Of a stretch of DNA of 64,000 nucleotides, positions 8,988 through 17,697 are shown in pieces. Positions within the stretch are counted from its first letter, which is position 1. Each line of letters begins with the position of its first letter. A model generated the notes under the pieces. It saw only the letters and a program-made list of their open reading frames with translations, ran no database searches and was not told the origin of the DNA. Origin of the DNA: Psychrobacter sp. JB385. Lineage in GTDB: Bacteria > Pseudomonadota > Gammaproteobacteria > Pseudomonadales > Moraxellaceae. Both the position numbers and the translations under genes were made by a program. The stretch spans positions 62,001 through 126,000 of the forward strand of contig NZ_FUKN01000010.1 in NCBI RefSeq assembly GCF_900163785.1, written 5' to 3'.

Positions 8988-9290
8988 CTAAATAGTGGCA
9001 TAACATATCAAGCCTAAGATGCTTGAAATACCCGCCACTACTGCCCATGCTAGCCACAAGCGACGCAATGAAAATACCAAAATAATCACAAGGGCACAGA
9101 CCACGACACTCGTTATCTGTCCCCAATAAATAGCAGAAATGTCATACATGGGCAACGCCAAAAACATCAGGTCAGTGAGTACCGCGATGCCGTAGCTACC
9201 GCCAATTGCTAAAACAATACGACTGATAACGCTAAAGTCTGGTAGATAAAAACCGTGGCTACTTTTTTGGCTACTACGGCGTTGACTCAT
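8988..9290 (-). CDS. DUF3649-family membrane protein
   Basis: 100 residues with three membrane helices (about 21-46, 55-73 and 80-99), an N-terminal basic segment and a cytoplasmic start. Size, topology and place between a TonB siderophore receptor (30 bp upstream) and a PepSY membrane protein (24 bp downstream) fit DUF3649, a family of unknown function confined to such operons. No catalytic motif is visible. Probably transcribed from the Fur-controlled promoter of the receptor. Confidence 0.72.
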   Translation of the reverse strand: MSQRRSSQKSSHGFYLPDFSVISRIVLAIGGSYGIAVLTDLMFLALPMYDISAIYWGQITSVVVCALVIILVFSLRRLWLAWAVVAGISSILGLICYATI

Positions 9291-9320
9291 GTGACGGCCT
9301 ATGTACTCAAATAATTAAGA

Positions 9321-11606
9321 TTAAAAACGATAGGTCAAGCGGCCCACCACATTCAACGGCTCACCATACGTCAAGCCAAAGAAGTTTTCACCAGCAAGGT
9401 ACTTTTGGTTGAATAAGTTATTGATGTTGAGTTGTGCGTCTAAATTTTTATTAATAGCATATTTTGCCATGATACTAGCAAGGGTCACATCATCTTGACC
9501 ATACTTTTCAGAGCGCTGGGTCACAGGATTGGTGACAACGCCATAGTAGCCGTTTGACCAATCAATACCGCCGCCAATAGTTAAGTTAGGAACAACATCG
9601 TCAAGATCATAAGTGGCAAATACGTTCAGCGTGGTATCGGCATAACCTGTATTGATGGCTTTGCCGTTCTTGTCTTCAGCATTAAAATGCGTGTAGCCAA
9701 TAGTGGCTTTTAGTTTGTCGCTAAGCTCACCCGTCACTTCTACTTCGACGCCCTGACTGGTAGCGCCTTTTGCCCCAACGTAAGCATTTTCAAGGCTGGT
9801 ACCTGGGATGATCTGGCCGCCATCAAGTTGCGCAAGGTTGTCTTGCTCGATTCTAAAAATGCTGACTTGGCTTTGTAGCGCGCCCGTGTCAGATTCGCTT
9901 TTTAGCCCGATTTCGTAGTTTTTGCCTTCGATAGGGTCAAGATAGTCGCCTTTGATATCGCGCTGAGTTTGCGGTTTAAAAATGTCACTGTAGCTGGTGT
10001 AGAGGCTATGGTTTTTGTTGATATCATAAGTAATACCCGCATAAGGCGTCCAAATATGTTTGGATTCAGTGTCTACATTACGACCATACTGTACACCTGA
10101 GCGCTCATAATCAGACACACGAGACCCTAAGATTACGGATAAAGGATCAGACAGTTTGAGCTGGGTCGCAGCAAAAATAGCCTTTTCTTTGATCGTGACA
10201 TCAGAGCTTTGGGTTTTATCACCCCACGCGGGTTCAGGATAATTACCATCCCAATCTGCAAATTCAGAGACTGGTAGCAATCCATCAGGTGGCGCTTTAT
10301 AAGTGAATGTATCAAGATCACTCTTATTATAAGATCCGCCAACGATAAGCTTATGCGTTCTACCTAATGCGTCAAAATTACCGGTTAACTCAGTTTTTAC
10401 ATTGACTTGTTTGCGTTCGGTATCCGCATGAAATGGGTTTAAGTTATAAACCAGTCCAACGTCAGGATCAATAACTTGACTGCCATTGGCATAGAGATAG
10501 AGCAGTTTTGGGCTACTATCGCTCTCGTTGTAACTGGCTTTAGTAGTTAGATTCCAATCTTCATTAAAATCATGATCGATATCAGCAAAATAGTAAACGT
10601 TGTCAGAGTCCCAGTTTGACCAGTTGGGGCTGGCGTTTGTACTGGTATCCCAATCTGCTTTTGAGCCATCACTTAAATAACTTGGCAAACCGCCCCACAT
10701 GGTTGATTTTGATTTGTTGTGTTGACGACTGGCACCCACACTGACGGTGGTATTGTCACTCACATCTGCATCAACTGTGGCATAAATCAGGCTTTGTCCC
10801 AGCTCTTGACGATCGATAAAAGTATCACCATCTTGATAGCTGGCAACCACTCGGCCTCGTACGGCACCGCTGTCAACCAACGCCTGACTACGGTCAACGC
10901 TGATACCATAATTGCCATAACGATTGACATTGGCAGACAGCTCTGTGACAGGGATGTCGCTATCTGCACGTTTGCGTATAAGATTGATATTGGCAGAAGG
11001 ATCACCTGAGCCACTCATCAGACCCGTAGCGCCGCGTACGATTTCCACGTGATCAAACATAGCAGTATTGGCAGAGTATTCGCCCATTGCTGCTTGCTGG
11101 ACAAAATCCGTATTCAATCCATCGATTTGAAAACCCGTAATCCCAAAACCCCTTGCGGAAAATCCACTACGAGCCCCATCAATACTACCAACCTGAATAC
11201 CAGAGGTGCGTTTGAGTACCTCTGTTAAGTTGGTTGAGTTTTGATCTTTGATTTGCTGATTGGTGACCACACTGGTGGCTTGCGGCGTCTCTTTTGCTGA
11301 TAAGGCGAGTCCTGTGGCACTACTGGCGACAGGGATAGTATAGCTATCCGTATTTTCTGTGATTTGTTTGTTTGTTTCTGCTGTGACTACGATGGTGGGT
11401 AGCGTGGTGCTTGGTTCTACAGTGCTGTCGGCACGATTGATTTCGCTGCCCTCATCGGTGGTCGTGGTTTGCTGTGAGGTTTCAGCATGGATCATCGAAG
11501 AGCTGACAGCCAAAGATGCAATCGCTGATAAGTGCATGGTCTTTTTGACAAACCAACTTAATGTGCTTGGCTTATGTTGCTTTGTACCTTGTGCAATGAT
11601 AAACAT
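9321..11606 (-). CDS. TonB-dependent siderophore receptor
   Basis: 761 residues from the ATG at 11606 (GAGA about 9 nt upstream); an in-frame TTG at 11621 is a weaker alternative. A long signal region ends near SMIHA. Then come a TonB-box-like IVVTA (72-76), a plug domain (TSVVTNQQIKDQNSTNLTEVL through VEIVRGATGLMSGSGDPSANINLIRKR), a 22-strand barrel and a terminal YRF. The plug has the EIVRG...SGSG...NLIRKR pattern of the FhuE/FpvA/FoxA group of ferric siderophore receptors. A 17/19 Fur box lies 126 bp upstream. It leads the operon with DUF3649, PepSY and DUF3325 genes. Confidence 0.95.
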   Translation of the reverse strand: MFIIAQGTKQHKPSTLSWFVKKTMHLSAIASLAVSSSMIHAETSQQTTTTDEGSEINRADSTVEPSTTLPTIVVTAETNKQITENTDSYTIPVASSATGLALSAKETPQATSVVTNQQIKDQNSTNLTEVLKRTSGIQVGSIDGARSGFSARGFGITGFQIDGLNTDFVQQAAMGEYSANTAMFDHVEIVRGATGLMSGSGDPSANINLIRKRADSDIPVTELSANVNRYGNYGISVDRSQALVDSGAVRGRVVASYQDGDTFIDRQELGQSLIYATVDADVSDNTTVSVGASRQHNKSKSTMWGGLPSYLSDGSKADWDTSTNASPNWSNWDSDNVYYFADIDHDFNEDWNLTTKASYNESDSSPKLLYLYANGSQVIDPDVGLVYNLNPFHADTERKQVNVKTELTGNFDALGRTHKLIVGGSYNKSDLDTFTYKAPPDGLLPVSEFADWDGNYPEPAWGDKTQSSDVTIKEKAIFAATQLKLSDPLSVILGSRVSDYERSGVQYGRNVDTESKHIWTPYAGITYDINKNHSLYTSYSDIFKPQTQRDIKGDYLDPIEGKNYEIGLKSESDTGALQSQVSIFRIEQDNLAQLDGGQIIPGTSLENAYVGAKGATSQGVEVEVTGELSDKLKATIGYTHFNAEDKNGKAINTGYADTTLNVFATYDLDDVVPNLTIGGGIDWSNGYYGVVTNPVTQRSEKYGQDDVTLASIMAKYAINKNLDAQLNINNLFNQKYLAGENFFGLTYGEPLNVVGRLTYRF

Positions 11607-11731
11607 CGGATGATATCTCAATTAAAGTAATAGAAAAATTAGGGCGCCATTTTTCAATAAAGCATTAGATGGCTGACCAATAGACAGTTTGATAAGAAAA
11701 TATACCGAGAAGTATTCTCAATTGCGTACAT

Positions 11732-11750
11732 GATAATGATAATTATTATG
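11732..11750 (-). promoter_or_regulatory. Fur box upstream of TonB receptor
   Basis: GATAATGATAATTATTATG matches the 19-bp E. coli Fur consensus at 17 positions. It lies 126 bp before the receptor ATG, in a 410-bp AT-rich intergenic region that also holds a hairpin at 11961-11990 and nothing else recognisable. Confidence 0.85.
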
Positions 11751-11960
11751 ATTAGCAATACAATACAGAAATATTTTTGACACATAGTTTCTGAGTGGAA
11801 GTGATGATGAGTTTTTCTAGAGAGGAGAAATCGTAAATATTTATGAACAATATTTTATAGATGTAACAAGCTCATAAGGGTAGGTCTGCGTCAGAGTGAC
11901 GCTTATTTGTAACTAGGAATTCGCCAAATACAGTGAATAGAAATAAGATAAAATGTATAT

Positions 11961-11990
11961 GAGCGCAGTATTTCAAATAATACTGCGCTC
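11961..11990 (-). terminator. Hairpin at end of exporter gene
   Basis: GAGCGCAGTAT (11961-11971) and ATACTGCGCTC (11980-11990) form a perfect 11-bp stem with an 8-nt loop, 27 bp past the stop of the ABC exporter. On the minus strand it is followed by ATATACATTTTATC, a weak U-tract, so termination may be incomplete. Confidence 0.6.
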
Positions 11991-12016
11991 ATCATTTGGC
12001 TGGATATTGGCTTTGT

Positions 12017-13738
12017 TTAGTGCAGCATAGAGATAGCATCAGCACTGGCACGCTGTCGTTCTTCAGCATTCAGCTCGATTAATTTACCTCGTTTCATCAA
12101 CAGCAGTCGATCAGCGTGTTCAAAATATCCGTCATCGTGACTGATGATAAATAAGGTTTTGCCCATGGCTTTTAATTCAGGGATGAGCGTTTGGTAAAAT
12201 ACGCGGCGAAACGCAGGGTCTTGATCTGCAGCCCACTCATCAAGCAGGAGAATATCTTTTTGTTCTGCCACAGAAATCAACATGGCTAAGCGCTTACGTT
12301 GTCCTTGTGAGAGCTTATCTGTTGATAGGCGCTCGTCAGTCACGCTGACCTTGTCCTGTAGATTGAGCTTGTGCAGCCACGACGTTACCAACGTCATATC
12401 AGGGTCCTTACCTTCGCGACCGACAAGCTGCTTAAACAGATGCTGATCGCTAAAAATAGCAGAAAATAGCTGTCTATAATCAACCACATTGGCATCTGAT
12501 ATAGCCTTCTCATCAACCCTTACCTGACCTATGGTTGGGGTAAAAATGCCAGTAATAATCTTAGCCAAGGTGGATTTGCCGCTACCATTTGCGCCTATCA
12601 AAAAGACCACGTCGCCACGTTTGAGCGTCAGATTGACGTCACTTAATATATCGCCAGCCGTATCAGGTGTTTGAATGGCGGCATCTTGAGTATTTTGAAC
12701 AGTGTCTTCGACACTTTGGTAGCGATATCCAATATCGGTCAATGAGATAGATTGCCAGTTCTGTATGGTGGCATTGGTGGCAAATTCTGGATGATAATCA
12801 CTAAGTTCTAAAGAGTGAATTTTATCCAGTGCCACTTGAGCGGTTTGTATAGTAGGGTAGGCGCCAACTGCATGTAATAAGGGCGACTGCATAAACAAGA
12901 TTGTTAAGGAAAAAGTTGTCGCAACACCCATCGGTATATCTAGATAATTGGACAACGCAAACACCACTCCAATAGCGGCGAACATCATAATATTGGACCA
13001 ATTTACCGCTGATAAATGGAACGTATCGGCCTTGATCACAGATTTTTCATACGATTTAGCATGAGTGACAAAATCGGTTTTGTATAATTTTTCAGCACGG
13101 TGCTGGTTCAAAGCCAGCTCTTTGCGTCCTTCGATGATGGACTGATAATCTTGATATAAAAGATCGTTAAGCTCTCTTAATCCTGTTAGGTGTTGATAGA
13201 CGTGCTTGACCAAGATAGTGCTGATCCAGATTGTTATCGCAATCCAAAATATGACAATCAATAGTAATGGCAGTGATAGCCAACCTAAATAAATCGCCAC
13301 CCCAGTCGACAAAATCACCCCTTGCACCAACTCTGGCATACGCACAAAAGCGACCGTAATTGATTGAATATCAGAGGACAGACTGGCAATTAACCGCGCA
13401 CTCCCCAAATGATCGATTTGTGGCACCTTGGTATCGATGATCTGTTTGACCAATTTGGTTCGTAGCTCGTAGACGAACTTATGTCCCAAGCAGGTCAGAG
13501 TATATTGCGATATAAACGTGGTAACCAGCAGTAGCACTATCAAGCCTGCAAAGTATCCTAGGCTTAACCATGACAAGGTGTCGAAGACAGGCTGACTGAT
13601 AAAGGTATGGTTAATATAAGCAATAATGCCCACACTGACGGCCGCATTAATCAAGTTCAGAAAAATAACCTTGAGAAAGGGCAGGCGATAGTATGCCCAA
13701 ATCATACGATACAAAGACGTTGGAGTGCGAGAAGACAT
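12017..13738 (-). CDS. Cyclic-peptide/siderophore ABC exporter (PvdE/SyrD type)
   Basis: 573 residues: six membrane helices in residues 1-300 and an ATP-binding domain from about 330. Walker A GANGSGKST is at 382-390, signature LSQGQ at 476-480 and Walker B ILLLDEW at 496-502. The non-canonical LSQGQ and DEWAADQDP motif, instead of LSGGQ and DEPTSALD, is typical of the PvdE/SyrD/YojI cyclic-peptide exporter group. PvdE moves pyoverdine precursor to the periplasm. No nonribosomal peptide synthetase or other siderophore biosynthesis gene is visible here, so the cargo is unknown. It lies 171 bp downstream of fhuB with no Fur box of its own. Confidence 0.88.
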   Translation of the reverse strand: MSSRTPTSLYRMIWAYYRLPFLKVIFLNLINAAVSVGIIAYINHTFISQPVFDTLSWLSLGYFAGLIVLLLVTTFISQYTLTCLGHKFVYELRTKLVKQIIDTKVPQIDHLGSARLIASLSSDIQSITVAFVRMPELVQGVILSTGVAIYLGWLSLPLLLIVIFWIAITIWISTILVKHVYQHLTGLRELNDLLYQDYQSIIEGRKELALNQHRAEKLYKTDFVTHAKSYEKSVIKADTFHLSAVNWSNIMMFAAIGVVFALSNYLDIPMGVATTFSLTILFMQSPLLHAVGAYPTIQTAQVALDKIHSLELSDYHPEFATNATIQNWQSISLTDIGYRYQSVEDTVQNTQDAAIQTPDTAGDILSDVNLTLKRGDVVFLIGANGSGKSTLAKIITGIFTPTIGQVRVDEKAISDANVVDYRQLFSAIFSDQHLFKQLVGREGKDPDMTLVTSWLHKLNLQDKVSVTDERLSTDKLSQGQRKRLAMLISVAEQKDILLLDEWAADQDPAFRRVFYQTLIPELKAMGKTLFIISHDDGYFEHADRLLLMKRGKLIELNAEERQRASADAISMLH

Positions 13739-13909
13739 AATGGCTCAGTAATAGAATGAATGTTATGTATGTTTGATGGCATAAAAGAGAGTGAAACCGC
13801 GTCCAATCTCTTTTGTGCATGTTATAAATCGTGTCAGGTGAGTAGGGTTGTCAGTGACTCACAGCGAGTGCTTTTAACTCTTTTGTGCTTAGCTACTTCT
13901 ATTTAGTAT

Positions 13910-15880
13910 TTATGCTTTAATACGGCGCATGAGATACAAGAAGTACGCGCCACCAATGATGGCAGCAATGGTGCCAGCTGGTATCTCGTAAGGAAAAATA
14001 ATATACCGACCAAGCCAATCTGCGATTACCATCAAAGCGGCACCCAAGATAGCAGCCAGTTGCAACTGGCGTTTGAGCTGAACCGCACCAAGCGTTGTTG
14101 CTAAATGAGGAATCATCAATCCCACAAAACTAAGCGGTCCAACTGCCAATGTTGATACGGTACTAAGCGCCGCTACCAAGATTAATATCAAGCTTTGGAA
14201 CAGTCTTAAAGAAACGCCAAGCTCACGCGCTATGCCACTGCCCAAACTTAGTATCTCTAGGGGTTTTACTATCATTAAACTCAATAAAAAAAGGGCGGCA
14301 GCAAACACCACCAGCAGCCATGCAGTCTCAGGACTGGCAAGATAAGTAGAGCCTGACAACCAGCTGAGAACCGCTTGTAGTCGTTGATCTCCGGATATTT
14401 TGACCAGACTTAACACACCACCCATTAAGGCTGCAATTGCTACCCCCACCAACAACAAGTAAGCGGCATTTACTCTGCGAGCCAGCCACAAGATCAAACA
14501 AAGTACGATAGAGGCGCCCAGTAATCCTGATAGTACAATGCCTGTATAGCCAAAGCTGGGTAAGAAAATAAACGCCAATACCACGCCTATTGCTGAGCCT
14601 GAGCTGATACCCAATACTTCAGGACTCGCCATCGGATTGCGAGTCAACGTTTGTAATAATACACCAGCAGTTGCCAGCATGACGCCCGTGGCTGCTGCAC
14701 TCAAGGTACGAGGAAGCCTAAAATCAATAATTAAATCCCATACGGCATTGAGCTGCCAACCGTTGGCGGTAGCAGTAAAAACGAGTATGCTGCCGATCAG
14801 TAAAACCAAAGCAACGCTCCAAGCAAGCAAGTGGGTCTCGCGACGTTCTGAAACAAGTGTTGGCGCAAGATCCTCAGTATGCTTACGGCTTTGCATCATA
14901 ATCAGCCATATAACCAACGGCGCACCCAATAAAGCCGTCATCGCATCAGCAGGAATATTGAGAGACAGGTAATGCTGTAGTATTGTCGTGACATTACTGG
15001 TAATCCACAGTAAAAGCGCCCCAAACCCATAGCCCAATAACAGCCGATACCCGATGTGTCTGACAGAAAACACATTGACGAGAGTAGCCGCGCCCAAACC
15101 AATAAATCCAATAGGGCCCACGCGACTGACGACAAGCGCCGTGAGAATCGCCACCAATCCTATGACGATTCCACGAATGAGATTGACAGGCACGCCCAAG
15201 CTTTTGGCTTGCCGATCATCTAGGCTCATGATTTCTAGCGGCTTTAACAACGGCATCAAGCTGATAAAGGCAACCACGCTAGCAATGGTCAAAGCGACAG
15301 AGACTTGCCAGTTATTTTGGGTAAGACTGCCTGCTGCCCATACCATGATATTTAAGGATTCTTCAGCATAATAGATTAATAATAAAGCGGCGATAGCACC
15401 CAGCAAAATATTGGTGACTAGCCCCCCTAGTACCAATACCAAAGGATTCATGCGACTAGGAGCCGCTAGGATAAAGACGATTGCCATACTGCTGATAGCA
15501 CCAATAAAAGCCACCCAAAAGCTGCCGCCCAAATTGAAACTGGGAAAGAATAATGTGACCAGTAGCAAGGCTATGTTTGCACCGCTACCGACGGCCAAGG
15601 TCGTGTCTGAGGCAAGCGTATTTTTTACCAGCTGCTGTAGCAAGACGCTGACCAAGCCTAAGAGACCGCCAGCCGTTGATGCCACCAGCATCGTTGGTAA
15701 GATTTGTAGCTGGATACTCATGTCCGTAAGGGATAAGTCAAATGATGGGGTAAACAGCTCAATGAAAGGCAGATTCCATAGCTGCTGCACGACGGCATAA
15801 CTACTGATTACCGCCATGATTATCAAAAAAACAACCATGAGATAAATACGGCTGGTAGACGAAAAGGTATTTTTAATCAT
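13910..15880 (-). CDS. fhuB: Ferric hydroxamate ABC transporter permease, double-length
   Basis: 656 residues, about 18-20 membrane helices, made of two homologous BtuC/FecCD-type halves (about 10-330 and 350-655). Each half carries the GP(I/L)(G/S)F(I/V)GL motif (VGPIGFIGLGAATLVN and VGPLSFVGLMIPHLA). A single fused permease is diagnostic for FhuB; most iron-siderophore permeases are two separate or homodimeric chains. The ATG overlaps the fhuD stop in an ATGA. With FhuC and FhuD it imports Fe(III)-hydroxamates through the inner membrane. Confidence 0.95.
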   Translation of the reverse strand: MIKNTFSSTSRIYLMVVFLIIMAVISSYAVVQQLWNLPFIELFTPSFDLSLTDMSIQLQILPTMLVASTAGGLLGLVSVLLQQLVKNTLASDTTLAVGSGANIALLLVTLFFPSFNLGGSFWVAFIGAISSMAIVFILAAPSRMNPLVLVLGGLVTNILLGAIAALLLIYYAEESLNIMVWAAGSLTQNNWQVSVALTIASVVAFISLMPLLKPLEIMSLDDRQAKSLGVPVNLIRGIVIGLVAILTALVVSRVGPIGFIGLGAATLVNVFSVRHIGYRLLLGYGFGALLLWITSNVTTILQHYLSLNIPADAMTALLGAPLVIWLIMMQSRKHTEDLAPTLVSERRETHLLAWSVALVLLIGSILVFTATANGWQLNAVWDLIIDFRLPRTLSAAATGVMLATAGVLLQTLTRNPMASPEVLGISSGSAIGVVLAFIFLPSFGYTGIVLSGLLGASIVLCLILWLARRVNAAYLLLVGVAIAALMGGVLSLVKISGDQRLQAVLSWLSGSTYLASPETAWLLVVFAAALFLLSLMIVKPLEILSLGSGIARELGVSLRLFQSLILILVAALSTVSTLAVGPLSFVGLMIPHLATTLGAVQLKRQLQLAAILGAALMVIADWLGRYIIFPYEIPAGTIAAIIGGAYFLYLMRRIKA

Positions 15881-16833
15881 AAGTCGGTATTGCCTACAAA
15901 AGTGGCATTCATAAGGCGATCGGCCAAGACATTCATAGAGGCGACGCCACTATTGTTCCATGTTGCGGGCAGTACAGTAAGACAACGGCTTGTACCAGCG
16001 GATTTTGGGTTTTCGCTAAAGGCGTATCCTAAGCGCTGCCACACGAGGCTATCTTCTAGCTCTAGTTTTAGAAGATCGCCAATAGGTTCAACGACCACAA
16101 GACACGTATCATCATCAAGCTGCGCTAAGTCGCCAAGCATAATGGGCATAAATCCCCATTCGTTGCCGTCTGCAAATGCGGTTAGCTCTAGACCCATGGT
16201 ATCTAGCGCTGGTTGAAACAAGCTGTTGTATGAAAACATGCGCAAGTTGTTGGTGTCAGCAAATTGTACGACTGCCATTTTTTTGATATAAGGATAGCGT
16301 TTGTGAAACGTTTGGCCTGCTTGTGTTATCTGCTTTTTACTCTTATCGAGATACGTTTGAGCGGCTTGCGGCTGATTGATGGATCGTCCTAATTCTAAGG
16401 TTGGCTCTATAAAATCTTCCCATTTTGCCATCTGATTTGGACTGGTCAATTCGATAGAATGAATAGGTAAATCGCCGTACATAGGTTGCAGATGCTTATA
16501 AAAAGCGTTGTCTATCACCACATCCAAGTCGAGCTGAGAGAACATCTCAGGATTGGGCTGATAGCGTGTACCCACATCGTAGGTATCTGCCGGTATCAGC
16601 GGTTTGCCGACCCATTCTTTATAAAACGTTTTGTCACCCATGGCAACTGGCGGATATCCCATACCCGTTAGCGTGGCGGCGATGCCCCAGTCTGGAGTCA
16701 TCACGCTGGGCGTCTTTTGAGGGTCTGAAGCACTCAATGCTGCTGGCGTTGCATCGGATGATTGGCAGCTACTCAGCAATAAGCTTGAGCAGAGTGCCAT
16801 GCAGAGTCCGATCGAGGAGGGGATTGCTTTCAT
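15877..16833 (-). CDS. fhuD: Ferric hydroxamate-binding lipoprotein
   Basis: 318 residues from the ATG at 16833. The frame runs 38 codons further up, inside fhuC, but the 16833 ATG overlaps the fhuC stop (ATGA) and begins a lipoprotein signal (MKAIPSSIGLCMALCSSLLLSSC, given here as a 20+ residue leader ending in Cys23). The leader means a membrane-anchored periplasmic binding protein, unlike soluble E. coli FhuD. The body contains the class III binding-protein pattern: DVGTRYQPNPEMFSQLDLDVVI and a long central helix (KSKKQITQAGQTFHKR). Order fhuC-fhuD-fhuB, with 4-nt overlaps at both junctions. Confidence 0.88.
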   Translation of the reverse strand: MKAIPSSIGLCMALCSSLLLSSCQSSDATPAALSASDPQKTPSVMTPDWGIAATLTGMGYPPVAMGDKTFYKEWVGKPLIPADTYDVGTRYQPNPEMFSQLDLDVVIDNAFYKHLQPMYGDLPIHSIELTSPNQMAKWEDFIEPTLELGRSINQPQAAQTYLDKSKKQITQAGQTFHKRYPYIKKMAVVQFADTNNLRMFSYNSLFQPALDTMGLELTAFADGNEWGFMPIMLGDLAQLDDDTCLVVVEPIGDLLKLELEDSLVWQRLGYAFSENPKSAGTSRCLTVLPATWNNSGVASMNVLADRLMNATFVGNTDL

Positions 16834-17594
16834 ATAACCGCTACTTTGTGATTGGTATCGGGATGCGTTAGCAAGGTAAAATCCACCCCAAATATCGACT
16901 GCAATACTTCTTTTTGCATGGTGCTTGGAACATCGCCCATGTGGCAAAGCTGACCTTGTTTTAATGCAATGAACTCATCACAAAATCTTGCTGCCAGATT
17001 GAGGTCATGTAAGATGATGACCACACCCAATCCTTGCTCGTCAACCAACTGCCGAATCAGCTTTAGTACCTCGACTTGATACACCACGTCAAGTGCTGCT
17101 AATGGCTCATCCAATAGCAAAAACTCTGTTTGCTGCGCTAAACACATGGCCAACCACACACGAGCGCGTTCGCCGCCCGATAAGGTAGACACTTGACGGT
17201 CTCTAAAGGCATCGACTTGAGTCAGCGCAATGGCTTTGTTTACATGCTCATGATCCTGAGTACTCGGTTTTTGTAGCCATTTTTGATGGGGATAGCGTCC
17301 TAGCATGACCAGCTCATAAACCGTAAATGCCCCAGCGTCAGGGAGATTTTGGGGCAGATAGGCGAGATTTTGTGCGAGCGCCTTGGCTGAGAAGTCCTTT
17401 AGATTGTGCTCATTGATCTGAATGTCACCTTGAGTCGGTGTCATTTCTCCTGCCATCGCCTTGATAAGGCTGGATTTGCCCGAACCATTATGACCAATCA
17501 AAGCATATAGCTTCTTCGGCTCAATTTTAAAAGAAATGGGCTGTAGCAAGACTTTCTTTTGGCGTATCAAGCTTAATTTATTGATGTACATCAT
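16830..17594 (-). CDS. fhuC: Ferric siderophore ABC transporter ATPase
   Basis: 254 residues. Walker A GHNGSGKSS at 34-42, Q-loop LPQNL at 80-84, signature LSGGE at 138-142, Walker B FLLLDEP at 158-164 and the switch histidine in LHDLNLAARFCDE. The LPQ and GRYPHQKW segments are typical of FhuC/FepC-type iron ABC ATPases. First gene of the fhuCDB operon; a Fur-box-like palindrome lies 53 bp upstream. A second ATG follows directly and could also be the start. Confidence 0.93.
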   Translation of the reverse strand: MMYINKLSLIRQKKVLLQPISFKIEPKKLYALIGHNGSGKSSLIKAMAGEMTPTQGDIQINEHNLKDFSAKALAQNLAYLPQNLPDAGAFTVYELVMLGRYPHQKWLQKPSTQDHEHVNKAIALTQVDAFRDRQVSTLSGGERARVWLAMCLAQQTEFLLLDEPLAALDVVYQVEVLKLIRQLVDEQGLGVVIILHDLNLAARFCDEFIALKQGQLCHMGDVPSTMQKEVLQSIFGVDFTLLTHPDTNHKVAVI

Positions 17595-17646
17595 AGTGAG
17601 CAGTCTAAAGTAAATGAAGCATTCTAAATAAAAACCACTAACTAAT

Positions 17647-17665
17647 GCAAATGATTTTCATTTTT
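17647..17665 (-). promoter_or_regulatory. Fur-box-like site upstream of fhuC
   Basis: 13 of 19 positions match the Fur consensus, and the core AAATGA-TTT-TCATTT is a perfect 6-bp inverted repeat. Placed 53-71 bp before the fhuC ATG. Weaker than the site at 11732 but in the expected place. Confidence 0.6.
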
Positions 17666-17697
17666 ATTCAAGCTGTTTGTGTCACGGTGTCACAATC